Assembly (NCBI RefSeq): GCF_003151075.1
Contig: NZ_CP029482.1
Coordinates: forward strand, 4,898,001 to 4,962,000
Origin: Pseudomonas sp. 31-12
Lineage (GTDB): Bacteria > Pseudomonadota > Gammaproteobacteria > Pseudomonadales > Pseudomonadaceae
Direction of reading: 5' to 3'
DNA length: 64,000 bases
In this document: positions 55,289 to 64,000 of the stretch, one piece after another
How positions within the stretch are numbered: the stretch's first letter is position 1
Layout of the letters: every line of letters begins with the position of its first letter
Notes under the pieces: generated by a model
Databases searched by the model: none
What the model saw: only the letters and a program-made list of their open reading frames with translations
What the model was told of the DNA's origin: nothing
Translations under genes and position numbers: made by a program

Positions 55289-56548
55289 TTACCAAAACTG
55301 CATATAAGAAAAAAGTAATTCCTGCCTATAATAAAATATTCCAAATGCTGTATGCGCGAAAAACATTACCAGACAGAGGACATACTTTATCTTATCGATC
55401 CTCTTGATAGTAAACTTCTTTGCATTTTCAAGCAAAAAAACTAAAGAGAACAAAAACGTCAAATACAGCCCAATCTGTCCACTCCACCAAAAATTTCCGG
55501 CATACAGCCTATATCCACTTTCAGCGAAAAAATACGTCAGAACAAGCCCCATCAAAAGACAGGCACTGGACAAAATCAAAGCTTTTTCTTTTACAAATTC
55601 CTTTGAATAGCACAGGAACACAATAAGCGGGAATGCAATAGACAGGAAGAATTTCACAGTCAAAAAACTTGAATAATGACCCATACTCTCAAAGGGTAGC
55701 AAAACAACATGACTTTCATCATTACCAGTCCCCAATGAAAGACCTTGATAATAATAAGTATGAAAGAACTGAAGGCCTAACACCAAGAAAACCGGAAGAA
55801 AAAAAGCACTATATATATATCTGCGCGACAGTATGGACTTTAACTTACAAGCAACAATTAAAAACATCAGAAAGGCTGGCAATATTATGATAAGAAAATT
55901 CGGCTTCGAAACACCGCAGACAAATAATGATAAGGCAAAAGCAATGCCATTTGGCAAATCACTCTCTGACGTACTGGTCGCTGCTTTCAATACATAGCAG
56001 AATGCAATTAGAGACAAGGGCTTTAAGAGTAACATGGTGGGACTGTGGTACACAGTGATCCCAACATACCCAAAATACAAATGACCATCAATAAAATAAA
56101 TAACTTGAAGCGGCGTAACGACGAGCAGACAGATCGAAAACAGTACAGCTATTAGCGGAGAGCTGCATTTGGCCAATAGTCTATAGTTCAAAATTGCCAA
56201 AAAATAGATGGCGAACACCACAACTATTGTTGACGACTTTACATAATCAATGGAAAATATGTTTTTTACCAGGATGACCAATATGTGATATAGCGGGTGC
56301 GGAAGAAGCAATTTTCCATGTTTTTCTATTTCGCCCGCCCACTTCAGATGGGCGATATAGTCTCCGCCAACCAATGACAACTTACTTATCAATGGCGTAA
56401 ACATGACTACGCTAATTACTAGCAAGGCGATATAAGCAGCTAAATCAAACATGTGACGCGATCGCATGTTTAAGTCAGCTTCGCTTTTAATCACCATATG
56501 CTTATCCCTGTCCATACTGAGGGGTTTGACTGGCTTCGATATAATCAT
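55289..56548 (-). CDS. polytopic membrane protein, GtrC-like candidate
   Basis: 419 residues from ATG 56548 with a strong GGGGAGT site. About ten membrane helices and low G+C coding. An early motif VGGDYIAHLKWAGEIEKHG lies in the first periplasmic loop, similar in position to acidic loops of GT-C enzymes. Linked to GtrA- and GtrB-like genes, it may be the serotype-specific transferase that places the sugar on the O-chain; the family is not recognised and function is an inference. Confidence 0.65.
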   Translation of the reverse strand: MIISKPVKPLSMDRDKHMVIKSEADLNMRSRHMFDLAAYIALLVISVVMFTPLISKLSLVGGDYIAHLKWAGEIEKHGKLLLPHPLYHILVILVKNIFSIDYVKSSTIVVVFAIYFLAILNYRLLAKCSSPLIAVLFSICLLVVTPLQVIYFIDGHLYFGYVGITVYHSPTMLLLKPLSLIAFCYVLKAATSTSESDLPNGIAFALSLFVCGVSKPNFLIIILPAFLMFLIVACKLKSILSRRYIYSAFFLPVFLVLGLQFFHTYYYQGLSLGTGNDESHVVLLPFESMGHYSSFLTVKFFLSIAFPLIVFLCYSKEFVKEKALILSSACLLMGLVLTYFFAESGYRLYAGNFWWSGQIGLYLTFLFSLVFLLENAKKFTIKRIDKIKYVLCLVMFFAHTAFGIFYYRQELLFSYMQFW

Positions 56549-57042
56549 AATAATTACTCCCCTCTGCGTAGTTATTTCAGTTGAGATTACAAGACTCTAA
56601 AATTATTGAACGCGCCATATTTGAGCGACTTTCAGGGTGACTGCCAATTTACCGGCAGCGTTGCTCTCACAGGGCGCCTTCCCGATACACACCTGACGTC
56701 GAACAGGCCGAAATTGCAGCGGTTCAAAAATGACGCGCCCCCCCTATCATCTCGGGAGCAATTCAAGCTTCACCTTCTGAAATGCGGCCAGCCAAAACTG
56801 TTACTCTGCATTACAAGCACCTCAATCCACGGATCGCCGCTAATACAGGAGTATCAGTCGCGCCCGCGAGTATACCTGCTGGGGACGAGTGTCGTCTTCT
56901 GCTGGTGGCGCCGGCATGAGAATTGAGAAGTAATGCATTCGCCCCTTTCTGCGCGTTACCGAATCACTGCCTGTAAATCACAAATGCAGGTAAATAATCT
57001 GCACTAGGGCCGGGGTTTCTTGAGGTTATCAAAATCAAGATG
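56549..57042. other. 494-base gap before the IS3-family element
   Basis: The left part should hold the promoter of the leftward gene cluster. A 106-codon reading at 56606-56926 looks unlike any protein I know. I see no intron or transposase continuation that would match the sequence right of the IS element. Confidence 0.4.
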
Positions 57043-57106
57043 TGTAGTGGTCTAATGAAACCGGACACCCATTTAGGCGAGAATGCTCGCCAGATCGAGG
57101 TGCCAG

Positions 57107-58268
<1,162 letters not shown>

Positions 58269-58276
58269 CCACTACA

Positions 58277-58849
58277 GTTCGTCCATGTCACAGACGCCGT
58301 CGATGCTTGCGCCCTGTCAGCCGTCATCCTCGGATACCATCCGGGACTTGGGGTAACAGTTTTCTCTTGGAGAATATTCTGCGTTTCAGCATTCGACGAG
58401 ACTCCGACACCTACTGGCGGCATAACCTATTCGGCCCTTGGTGACGGAGTTACTCGTCACTTACTACGGCTTCGGCTGACTTTTGCACGTTCATCCCGTC
58501 GCCTCTCGACGCTCGGTAGCACACTGGCAAACGTGCAGATCTCCCAGGGTAATTCGCGCGACCTTTCTGCTTATGCCTGTCGGGTTTACGTCGTAGCGTT
58601 CCGTGCAAGTATTGGGCTTTGATGATGCATGCCATCTCACCCCGCTACGTAGCCTAATCCGCTTCCTGTTCGTCAGGCCAGCATTTTGCCTCGGGCTTCC
58701 TTCAGATTCGCAGTCACCCGCGACACCCTTGCCTCTGGCTAACACTCCCCCTTGCCGGGTGTGTAGAGGACTTTCACCTCCAAGTTACCAGCGTGGCCAC
58801 CACAGCCAAACTGGTTGCGCTTACGCGCAACGCGCCATGCCTGGCGCAC
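58277..58849 (-). ncRNA. group II intron 5' region (class C-like), truncated
   Basis: On the minus strand the sequence begins GTGCGCCAGGCATGGCGCG, a group II 5' end, and continues with domain I stretches such as GGAGGTGAAAGTCCTC, AAGGGTGTCGCGGGTGAC, AATCTGAAGGAAGC and GGCCTGACGAACAGG, in the order seen in class C introns. CAAAAGTCAGCCGAAGCC lies before the reverse-transcriptase start. Fragments of that protein (PRENCYPKS, then QGASIDGVCDMDE at 58310-58278) include an in-frame stop and end at the IS3 element. The catalytic RNA 3' part and rest of the protein are missing. Confidence 0.8.
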
Positions 58850-58852
58850 ATG

Positions 58853-58878
58853 CAAAAAGGCCGGTCAATGACCGGCCC
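58853..58878 (-). terminator. comEA terminator and intron insertion site
   Basis: Minus-strand hairpin GGCCGGTCATTGACCGGCC followed by TTTTT, 20 bases after the ComEA stop. The intron relic starts a few bases beyond the T run. Confidence 0.9.
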
Positions 58879-58897
58879 CTAGCGTTGAGTTACAAGA

Positions 58898-59233
58898 TTA
58901 GTTCACTTGAAGCTTTTCGCGGTTCTTGTCCAGAATCGCTTTCCCTATCCCTTTCACTTCCAGCAGTTCGTCTACGGACGAAAATGGACCATTACTGTCA
59001 CGATAAGCAACAATCGCCTTGGCCTTGGCTTCCCCGATACCGGAGAGCTCACGCTGCAGGGTGGGTGCATCAGCGCCATTGAGATCGACTTTTCCAGTTT
59101 GCGCTTGAGGGGAAACTTCCAGCACCAAAGGTGCGTTGCCTGTCTCAGGCTTCACCGCAGGCGCAGCTATTGCAGCAATAGAGGCGCTGGTGAGCAGGGC
59201 AAAAACCAGGGAGTAGAAATAGCCAGTACGCAT
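58898..59233 (-). CDS. comEA: ComEA-family helix-hairpin-helix DNA-binding protein
   Basis: 111 residues. Signal peptide MRTGYFYSLVFALLTSASIA, then two HhH motifs (RELSGIGEAKAKAIVAYR and LLEVKGIGKAILDKNREK). It would bind double-stranded DNA in the periplasm, as in natural uptake, although a competence role in Pseudomonas is not shown. A position next to wbpM is usual for the genus. GGAG precedes ATG 59233. Confidence 0.92.
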   Translation of the reverse strand: MRTGYFYSLVFALLTSASIAAIAAPAVKPETGNAPLVLEVSPQAQTGKVDLNGADAPTLQRELSGIGEAKAKAIVAYRDSNGPFSSVDELLEVKGIGKAILDKNREKLQVN

Positions 59234-59345
59234 AATTGAAGCTCCATGACATCGATTAGGAAAGCAGCTTTTCCGAAGCTGCTCTCCAAACTTAGGCGAT
59301 GTAATGGAGCTGTCAAAAGTGTGTCTGTTGCAGGATGTGAAACAA

Positions 59346-61334
59346 TCAGGGTTCGAGGCGACGTTGTTGGTAGATCCAGTCGACGATCTCACCGTCAGGG
59401 GTGTAGCCGCTGACGGTGTCGCGCAGGAGTTGGCGGACGCGGGAGTAGTCATCCTGCTCAACTGCCGCCAACAGCTCAACCAGCCTTGCCTTGAGCACAT
59501 CCCAGGAAAGGTAGTCCTCGCTGGCAGTCATGATCATTGGGTGGAGAGTCGCCGCAACGTTATCGCCAATCAGTAACTCTTCGTAAAGTTTTTCACCAGG
59601 ACGAAGCCCCGTGAACTCGATGGCAATATCACCATGGGGATTCTTTTCCGATCGCACACTCAGACCAGAAAGGTGAATCATCTTTTCTGCCAGCTCTACA
59701 ATCTTCACCGGCTCGCCCATATCCAGAACGAAAACGTCGCCGCCCTGCCCCATTGAACCTGCCTGAATCACGAGTTGGGCGGCCTCAGGGATAGTCATGA
59801 AATAGCGGGTGATCTTCGGATGAGTGACCGTGAGGGGACCACCCAACTGGATTTGTTTGTGGAACAACGGTATGACCGACCCAGAGGATCCCAGCACGTT
59901 CCCGAAACGCACCATCGTGAAACGGGTTTTATTGACCCGGGATACATTCGACGCATCGGCGAACAAGACAGGAGCCAGTTCGCGGCTCAGGGCCTGGAGC
60001 GTCATTTCAGCCAAACGCTTTGTACTGCCCATTACGTTGGTGGGCCTGACAGCCTTGTCCGTGGAAATAAGTACAAAGTTGGCAACACCAGCTTGCAACG
60101 CAGCTTGCGCGGTGTTCAGCGTACCGATGACATTATTGAGTACGCCTTCGGCAATATTGTGTTCAACCATCGGAACGTGCTTATAGGCCGCGGCGTGATA
60201 AACCGTATCGACGCGCCACGTCTTCATTACGTCCAACAGTTTGTCCTGGTTGCGCACAGAGCCAAGGATCGACACCAACTTTACAGGCAACGATTCGCGC
60301 GCAATCCGCTGCTCCAACTCCGACATGATGCTGTACAGGTTGAACTCACTGTGTTCAAACAGCATAAGTGTGGTGGGTCGCAAGGCGAGGATTTGCCGGC
60401 ACAGTTCAGAGCCGATCGAACCACCGGCACCGGTAACCAAAACCACTTGCGCCTTGATGCAGTGTTCAAGCAGATCGCCCTGTGCCGGTACTGCATCACG
60501 GCCAAGCAGGTCGCCGATGTCCACCTCTTGAATATCATCGACTTTCACACGGCCGCTCGCCAGGTCCATAAAACCGGGAACACTTCGGACGTGCAATGGG
60601 AATCCTTCCAGGTACCCCAGAATCTCACGACGTCTTCCGCGATTGGCCGAGGGTATGGCCAGGAGAATTTCCTGGGCGCCAGTCGCATCGATCATCCGCT
60701 GAATATGCTTGGGCTTGTAAACCTGTAATCCTGAAATAACCCTGTCGGCAATACTGCTGTCGTCGTCGATAAAGGCGACCGGACGCATTGCCCGCCCCAT
60801 GCGTAGTGCCGCAACGAGCTGGTTGCCGGCCGCCCCAGCGCCATAAATGGCAACCTTGGGCAATCCATTGTCCCTGTTCGTAAAAGGTACGTGCTGCGCA
60901 GCGGTAAACCAGTCACCGAGAAAATATTGACGCATTGCCAGCCGCAGCCCGCCGACCATCAGCAGACTTAGCCACCAATAATTGAAAACAATTGAGCGGG
61001 GCACAACATTCTGATGATTGCTATACCAATAGACCACAACGCCGAGGATGAGCGCCGACAGACTCACAGCCTTCACGATTTCAATCAGCGCATCGTTACC
61101 AAAGTAACGTAGAACCGCGCGATACAGACCGAAACGAACGAAGAGCGGAATCGCGATGACAGGAGCACACAGGAACAACCACGTGTGGTCTCTGAGCGGA
61201 TTTATGAACTCGTCAATTCCAAGGCGAACGACAAAAGCCATCCAAAGCGCAATCCAGACCAACACTACATCGGTCCCAACCTGCATCAGCCTTTTTTGCC
61301 GCCGAGGAAGCTGGAGTAGCCATTGGCGAAGCAT
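59346..61334 (-). CDS. wbpM: WbpM, UDP-sugar 4,6-dehydratase
   Basis: 662 residues. Four N-terminal membrane helices, an N-terminal nucleotide-binding domain (YGAGAAGNQLVAALRMGRAM) and a C-terminal SDR domain with VTGAGGSIGSELCRQI. The active site has Ser-Met-Lys (NVMGSTKRLAE) instead of Ser-Tyr-Lys, the known feature of WbpM/FlaA1-like dehydratases. It makes UDP-4-keto-6-deoxy-GlcNAc for QuiNAc/FucNAc units of B-band O-antigen. It is the 3'-terminal biosynthetic gene of the cluster. Confidence 0.96.
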   Translation of the reverse strand: MLRQWLLQLPRRQKRLMQVGTDVVLVWIALWMAFVVRLGIDEFINPLRDHTWLFLCAPVIAIPLFVRFGLYRAVLRYFGNDALIEIVKAVSLSALILGVVVYWYSNHQNVVPRSIVFNYWWLSLLMVGGLRLAMRQYFLGDWFTAAQHVPFTNRDNGLPKVAIYGAGAAGNQLVAALRMGRAMRPVAFIDDDSSIADRVISGLQVYKPKHIQRMIDATGAQEILLAIPSANRGRRREILGYLEGFPLHVRSVPGFMDLASGRVKVDDIQEVDIGDLLGRDAVPAQGDLLEHCIKAQVVLVTGAGGSIGSELCRQILALRPTTLMLFEHSEFNLYSIMSELEQRIARESLPVKLVSILGSVRNQDKLLDVMKTWRVDTVYHAAAYKHVPMVEHNIAEGVLNNVIGTLNTAQAALQAGVANFVLISTDKAVRPTNVMGSTKRLAEMTLQALSRELAPVLFADASNVSRVNKTRFTMVRFGNVLGSSGSVIPLFHKQIQLGGPLTVTHPKITRYFMTIPEAAQLVIQAGSMGQGGDVFVLDMGEPVKIVELAEKMIHLSGLSVRSEKNPHGDIAIEFTGLRPGEKLYEELLIGDNVAATLHPMIMTASEDYLSWDVLKARLVELLAAVEQDDYSRVRQLLRDTVSGYTPDGEIVDWIYQQRRLEP

Positions 61335-61455
61335 TTCAATATCCTTTTCAAAAAATCAAGCGACAAGCTTAAAGCTCAAGAGGTTTTATCTCAATTGACT
61401 TCAAGGTCTTATCTCCCTGCGCCCCCTGAAGACTGTGCTGGGAGGAAGAACCGAA

Positions 61456-62472
61456 TCAACCTTCGCGTTGACCTGCCTTGAACCGCAAGGCCAAGAGAAT
61501 CAATGGTACGTAGGCTATCAACAAACCGAAAAAACCGTCGAGACTGCCCACGGCCACCAGAATGGCTATCGGTAACAGCCAGATCAGATTTATACCGGCG
61601 ACAGACAGGGTGATGGGCAGGTGACCACCAAACTGACGTGATGCATATTGATAGGCATGGCTGCGATGAGCCACGTGCACCTGTTCACCCTTGACCAGTC
61701 GGACAACAAGGGTGCAGGTCGCATCGACGATGAATACACCCAATAGAATGAGCCACCCCCATAATAATGCTGGGTTAACCCACGCTGCTTGCAACGACAA
61801 GACACCCAGCGTAATCCCTAGGAACCCACTACCTGCATCGCCCATGAAAATACGTGCGGGGGGGAAATTCCAATACAGAAAACCAGCCACTGCCAGGGCC
61901 AACGCTATCGGACCCCACACAAATTCGATGTACCCGGAAACAACATAAAGTAGCGCCCCGCCCAAGCACGCAAATATCGCTTCCATACTTGCCAATCCAT
62001 CGATCCCGTCCATGAAGTTATAGAGGTTCAACAACCAAACAAGATAAAAACTTCCAAACACGTATCCAGCCCACGCCAAATTCACCGACATACCGAATAG
62101 CGGAATCGGCGCCAATCCGCCCACAAGAACCAATCCCGTGATCGCGGCGATAAAATGCCCCAATAACCGCCAACGTACCGTAATATGACTGAAATCGTCG
62201 AGAAAACCGATGACAGTGACTGCGACCCCTGGCACCGCGATCGCCCATATCAGGGACCAATGAACCTGCCCGGTCAGTGCAAGCAGAACTGCGCTTAATA
62301 TAAATGAGATTACAAATGCCACGCCGCCGCCCCTAGGGGTAGGCAGCACATGAGAACTTCGTGCATTTGGTATATCTATAAGATTATTGGAGAGCATATA
62401 TCGACGCAGTAGAGCGGTGCCAGTGAGTGCACCGACAAACGCCAACGATAAAATCCAATATAAGCTTGTCAT
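61456..62472 (-). CDS. wbpL: WbpL-like undecaprenyl-phosphate sugar-1-phosphate transferase
   Basis: 338 residues from ATG 62472 with GGAGTG upstream. About eleven membrane helices; VIGFLDD (loop with metal-binding Asp) and LYNFMDGIDGLA are the MraY/WecA family motifs, and SHAYQYASRQFGGH is the C-terminal His loop. It starts O-antigen repeat synthesis by moving FucNAc/QuiNAc/GlcNAc-1-P to undecaprenyl phosphate. Its ATG overlaps the stop of the epimerase gene by 1 base. Confidence 0.92.
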   Translation of the reverse strand: MTSLYWILSLAFVGALTGTALLRRYMLSNNLIDIPNARSSHVLPTPRGGGVAFVISFILSAVLLALTGQVHWSLIWAIAVPGVAVTVIGFLDDFSHITVRWRLLGHFIAAITGLVLVGGLAPIPLFGMSVNLAWAGYVFGSFYLVWLLNLYNFMDGIDGLASMEAIFACLGGALLYVVSGYIEFVWGPIALALAVAGFLYWNFPPARIFMGDAGSGFLGITLGVLSLQAAWVNPALLWGWLILLGVFIVDATCTLVVRLVKGEQVHVAHRSHAYQYASRQFGGHLPITLSVAGINLIWLLPIAILVAVGSLDGFFGLLIAYVPLILLALRFKAGQREG

Positions 62473-63455
62473 CAACAACACTCCAAAAATTCTTTAGCCG
62501 TTCTATTCAAGGCATCTTGTACGGAAACTGGCGGATTCCAACCCAATAAAGTTTGGGTTTTACTGATATCAACCTGCAGTGATCCGCACAAACGCTGAGA
62601 CAATGCTCGGCGCCCCAAAGCAACCGCACAGAAAACCAAAAATCGCTCAGGCACGGGAATTAAACGACTCTTGACACCTAGAGCCTCGGCAGTGCGACTC
62701 AGTAACTCAGTCGTAGACAAGTCAACGCCATCACTAACTAAAAATATTTGACCAGCGGCATTAGGATGCGTAAGGCAAACCAAAATCAAACTGATCAAAT
62801 TTTCGAGCGAAACCAGGCTGCGCTTATTATAAATAGCGCCAAAAGGCAGAGGTATGCCTTTCTTGAGCCACCCCATCATATTTCGAAAATTAGCCTTGAC
62901 ACCCGGACCATAAATCAAGGTAGGACGAACAATTACAACTTCCATCCCAGTTTCCTGCGAAAGAGCAAGTAACGCCTCTTCCGCTTCCTTCTTGGAAATA
63001 CCATACGGGTCGGAGGGAGCCGGATTATCGTCAGCAGTAAAAGAACGACCAGGATGCGTCTCCTCACCATTCACTTTAATAGAACTGATAAAGACAAAAC
63101 GTTTAACTCCGGCTTGTGCCGCTTGCCGGGCAAGATTGACTGTGCCCTCTACATTAATCTTGCGAAACTCGGATAACGCATCCGCGGCGACCTCTTTCAT
63201 CACATGCACCCGTGCAGCAGCATGAACGATAACCGCGACGCCCCTTAAACAATCCTGCCATTCGGTTGATGATGAGATATCAGGGATACAGAATGATTGG
63301 GAGTTTCCTACAGGCGTAGCAGCTTTTGAACGCACGACGGAAACTGGTAAACAACTCGATTGCTTATTCAAGGCGCTGACCAATGCGGATCCCACAAAGC
63401 CGGTTGCCCCGGTGACCAAGACTCGCTGAGGTGCGTGTTCTATATCAATAGTCAA
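62472..63455 (-). CDS. NAD-dependent epimerase/dehydratase of O-antigen synthesis
   Basis: 327 residues. Extended SDR with GATGFVGSALV at the start and catalytic Tyr and Lys in DPYGISKKEAEE. The family includes WbpV-like 4-reductases/epimerases of UDP-4-keto sugars, which would act on the WbpM product to give UDP-FucNAc or UDP-QuiNAc; the exact reaction cannot be decided. Its start overlaps the preceding glycosyltransferase frame by 4 bases. Confidence 0.88.
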   Translation of the reverse strand: MTIDIEHAPQRVLVTGATGFVGSALVSALNKQSSCLPVSVVRSKAATPVGNSQSFCIPDISSSTEWQDCLRGVAVIVHAAARVHVMKEVAADALSEFRKINVEGTVNLARQAAQAGVKRFVFISSIKVNGEETHPGRSFTADDNPAPSDPYGISKKEAEEALLALSQETGMEVVIVRPTLIYGPGVKANFRNMMGWLKKGIPLPFGAIYNKRSLVSLENLISLILVCLTHPNAAGQIFLVSDGVDLSTTELLSRTAEALGVKSRLIPVPERFLVFCAVALGRRALSQRLCGSLQVDISKTQTLLGWNPPVSVQDALNRTAKEFLECC

Positions 63456-64000
63456 TTTGAGAAATCCCTGCGCTCGTTGATCAATAAATCAGAACAGTTG
63501 CTCGCCGCAAAATCGTTGAGAGCACGATCCCTGCAAGCAGCACCCATTGCCGACATTAATGGAATGTTATTCAACGCTGAGAGATTCGTCTTTTCAAGTG
63601 CAACAGTATCTCTGACAGGAACCAAAACTCCTGTTCCGCCATCGACTATTGCATCAGACAAGCCATTGATATCGGTAGCAATCGTGGACGCCCCCATTGC
63701 AGCGGCCCCCATAACGACTGTAGAAAATCCTTCCCGACAATTGGAGAGACATAAAAAATTATTCACAACATCGGAGAATGCCGAGACAAGTTCTTTAATA
63801 TCTTTGTCAGGCGTAATTCTACCAAAAAATAAAAGAACTTTACTCGACTCAGGAATGTCCATATCGCCTCGCGACACACTTCGTGTTTCCGAGGAGTAGC
63901 GGGACCGATCAAACCGATTCAAATCGATGCCCAACCCAAGGCGCGCGATAGTACAGCGAAAAACTACCAAACCCACAATATCATTCCAGTCCCCAGTAGC
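63452..64000 (-). CDS. family 4 glycosyltransferase, C-terminal part (partial, internally deleted)
   Basis: Open to the window edge; at least 182 residues. LGLGIDLNRFDRSRYS and VLLFFGRITPDKDIKELVSAFSD are the start of the GT-B C-terminal domain, and REGFSTVVMGAAAMGASTIA with TDINGLSDAIVDGGTG is the E-x7-E end. Between SDVV and FLCLSNCREGF about 60-70 residues that normally hold the loop-helix region (LLLVG to VFLP) are missing without a frame shift. It may be a nonfunctional remnant. It would transfer a sugar onto the lipid-linked O-unit. Confidence 0.7.
   Translation of the reverse strand, partial: ATGDWNDIVGLVVFRCTIARLGLGIDLNRFDRSRYSSETRSVSRGDMDIPESSKVLLFFGRITPDKDIKELVSAFSDVVNNFLCLSNCREGFSTVVMGAAAMGASTIATDINGLSDAIVDGGTGVLVPVRDTVALEKTNLSALNNIPLMSAMGAACRDRALNDFAASNCSDLLINERRDFSN

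Noticed and set aside
56606..56926. 106-codon frame left of the IS3 element considered as transposase remnant
   Set aside because: I could not match it to any transposase or reverse transcriptase segment; left as unassigned.

Overview
The window looks like a chromosomal segment of a Pseudomonas of the P. fluorescens group. The main reasons are the gene content and order (class-II DAHP synthase, ohrR-ohr, efp-earP, cysB, oprI, an L,D-transpeptidase, tesA-ybbA-FtsX permease, greB, kdpFABCDE, comEA-wbpM), high G+C with Pseudomonas codon use, and many palindromic REP pairs built on the core GTGGGAGC. This assignment rests on recognising proteins and repeats by eye, not on a database search.

Layout. 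Positions 1-16.8 kb are mostly housekeeping genes: the end of a class-II DAHP synthase, a YcaQ-type glycosylase, two LysR regulators around a TauE/SafE permease, the organic-peroxide pair ohrR/ohr, EF-P with its rhamnosyltransferase EarP, a Gre-like factor, cysB, a universal stress protein, a 5'-nucleotidase, a class-I DAHP synthase and the lipoprotein OprI. At 18.2-22.4 kb the tesA locus is interrupted by a 3.4-kb insertion carrying a complete His-Xaa-Ser system: peptide HxsA with six HxS triplets, HxsD, and two radical-SAM proteins HxsB and HxsC. It is bracketed by a 153-bp direct repeat of the 3' end of tesA that starts exactly at the tesA stop codon. From 22.4 to 35.4 kb follow an ABC transporter, greB, a lytic transglycosylase, tatD, a chemoreceptor, a CHAD protein and a patatin-like protein. 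The potassium operon kdpFABCDE (35.5-43.7 kb, minus strand) is interspersed with palindromic repeats. Then come an ethanolamine-type permease, a DUF1989/GntR pair, and a TetR-KAS II-SDR set.

From about 50.2 kb the sequence becomes more AT-rich and accessory. It holds an IS66 transposase relic, a large polytopic membrane protein, a GtrA/GtrB-like flippase and glycosyltransferase with a methyltransferase and a third polytopic protein, a damaged IS3-family element (57043-58276), and the 5' part of a group II intron of the terminator-inserting (class C) kind lying directly behind the comEA terminator. The window ends in the distal part of an O-antigen cluster (comEA, wbpM, wbpL-like initiating transferase, an NAD-dependent epimerase, and a glycosyltransferase fragment that seems to have lost part of its core).

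The most interesting unit is the Hxs cassette. The family is recognised bioinformatically, but to my knowledge its product and function are poorly established; here it is a discrete insertion whose boundaries can be read to the base, with no integrase or transposase inside. The next most informative are the group II intron relic, the surface-polysaccharide modification genes and the internally deleted glycosyltransferase.
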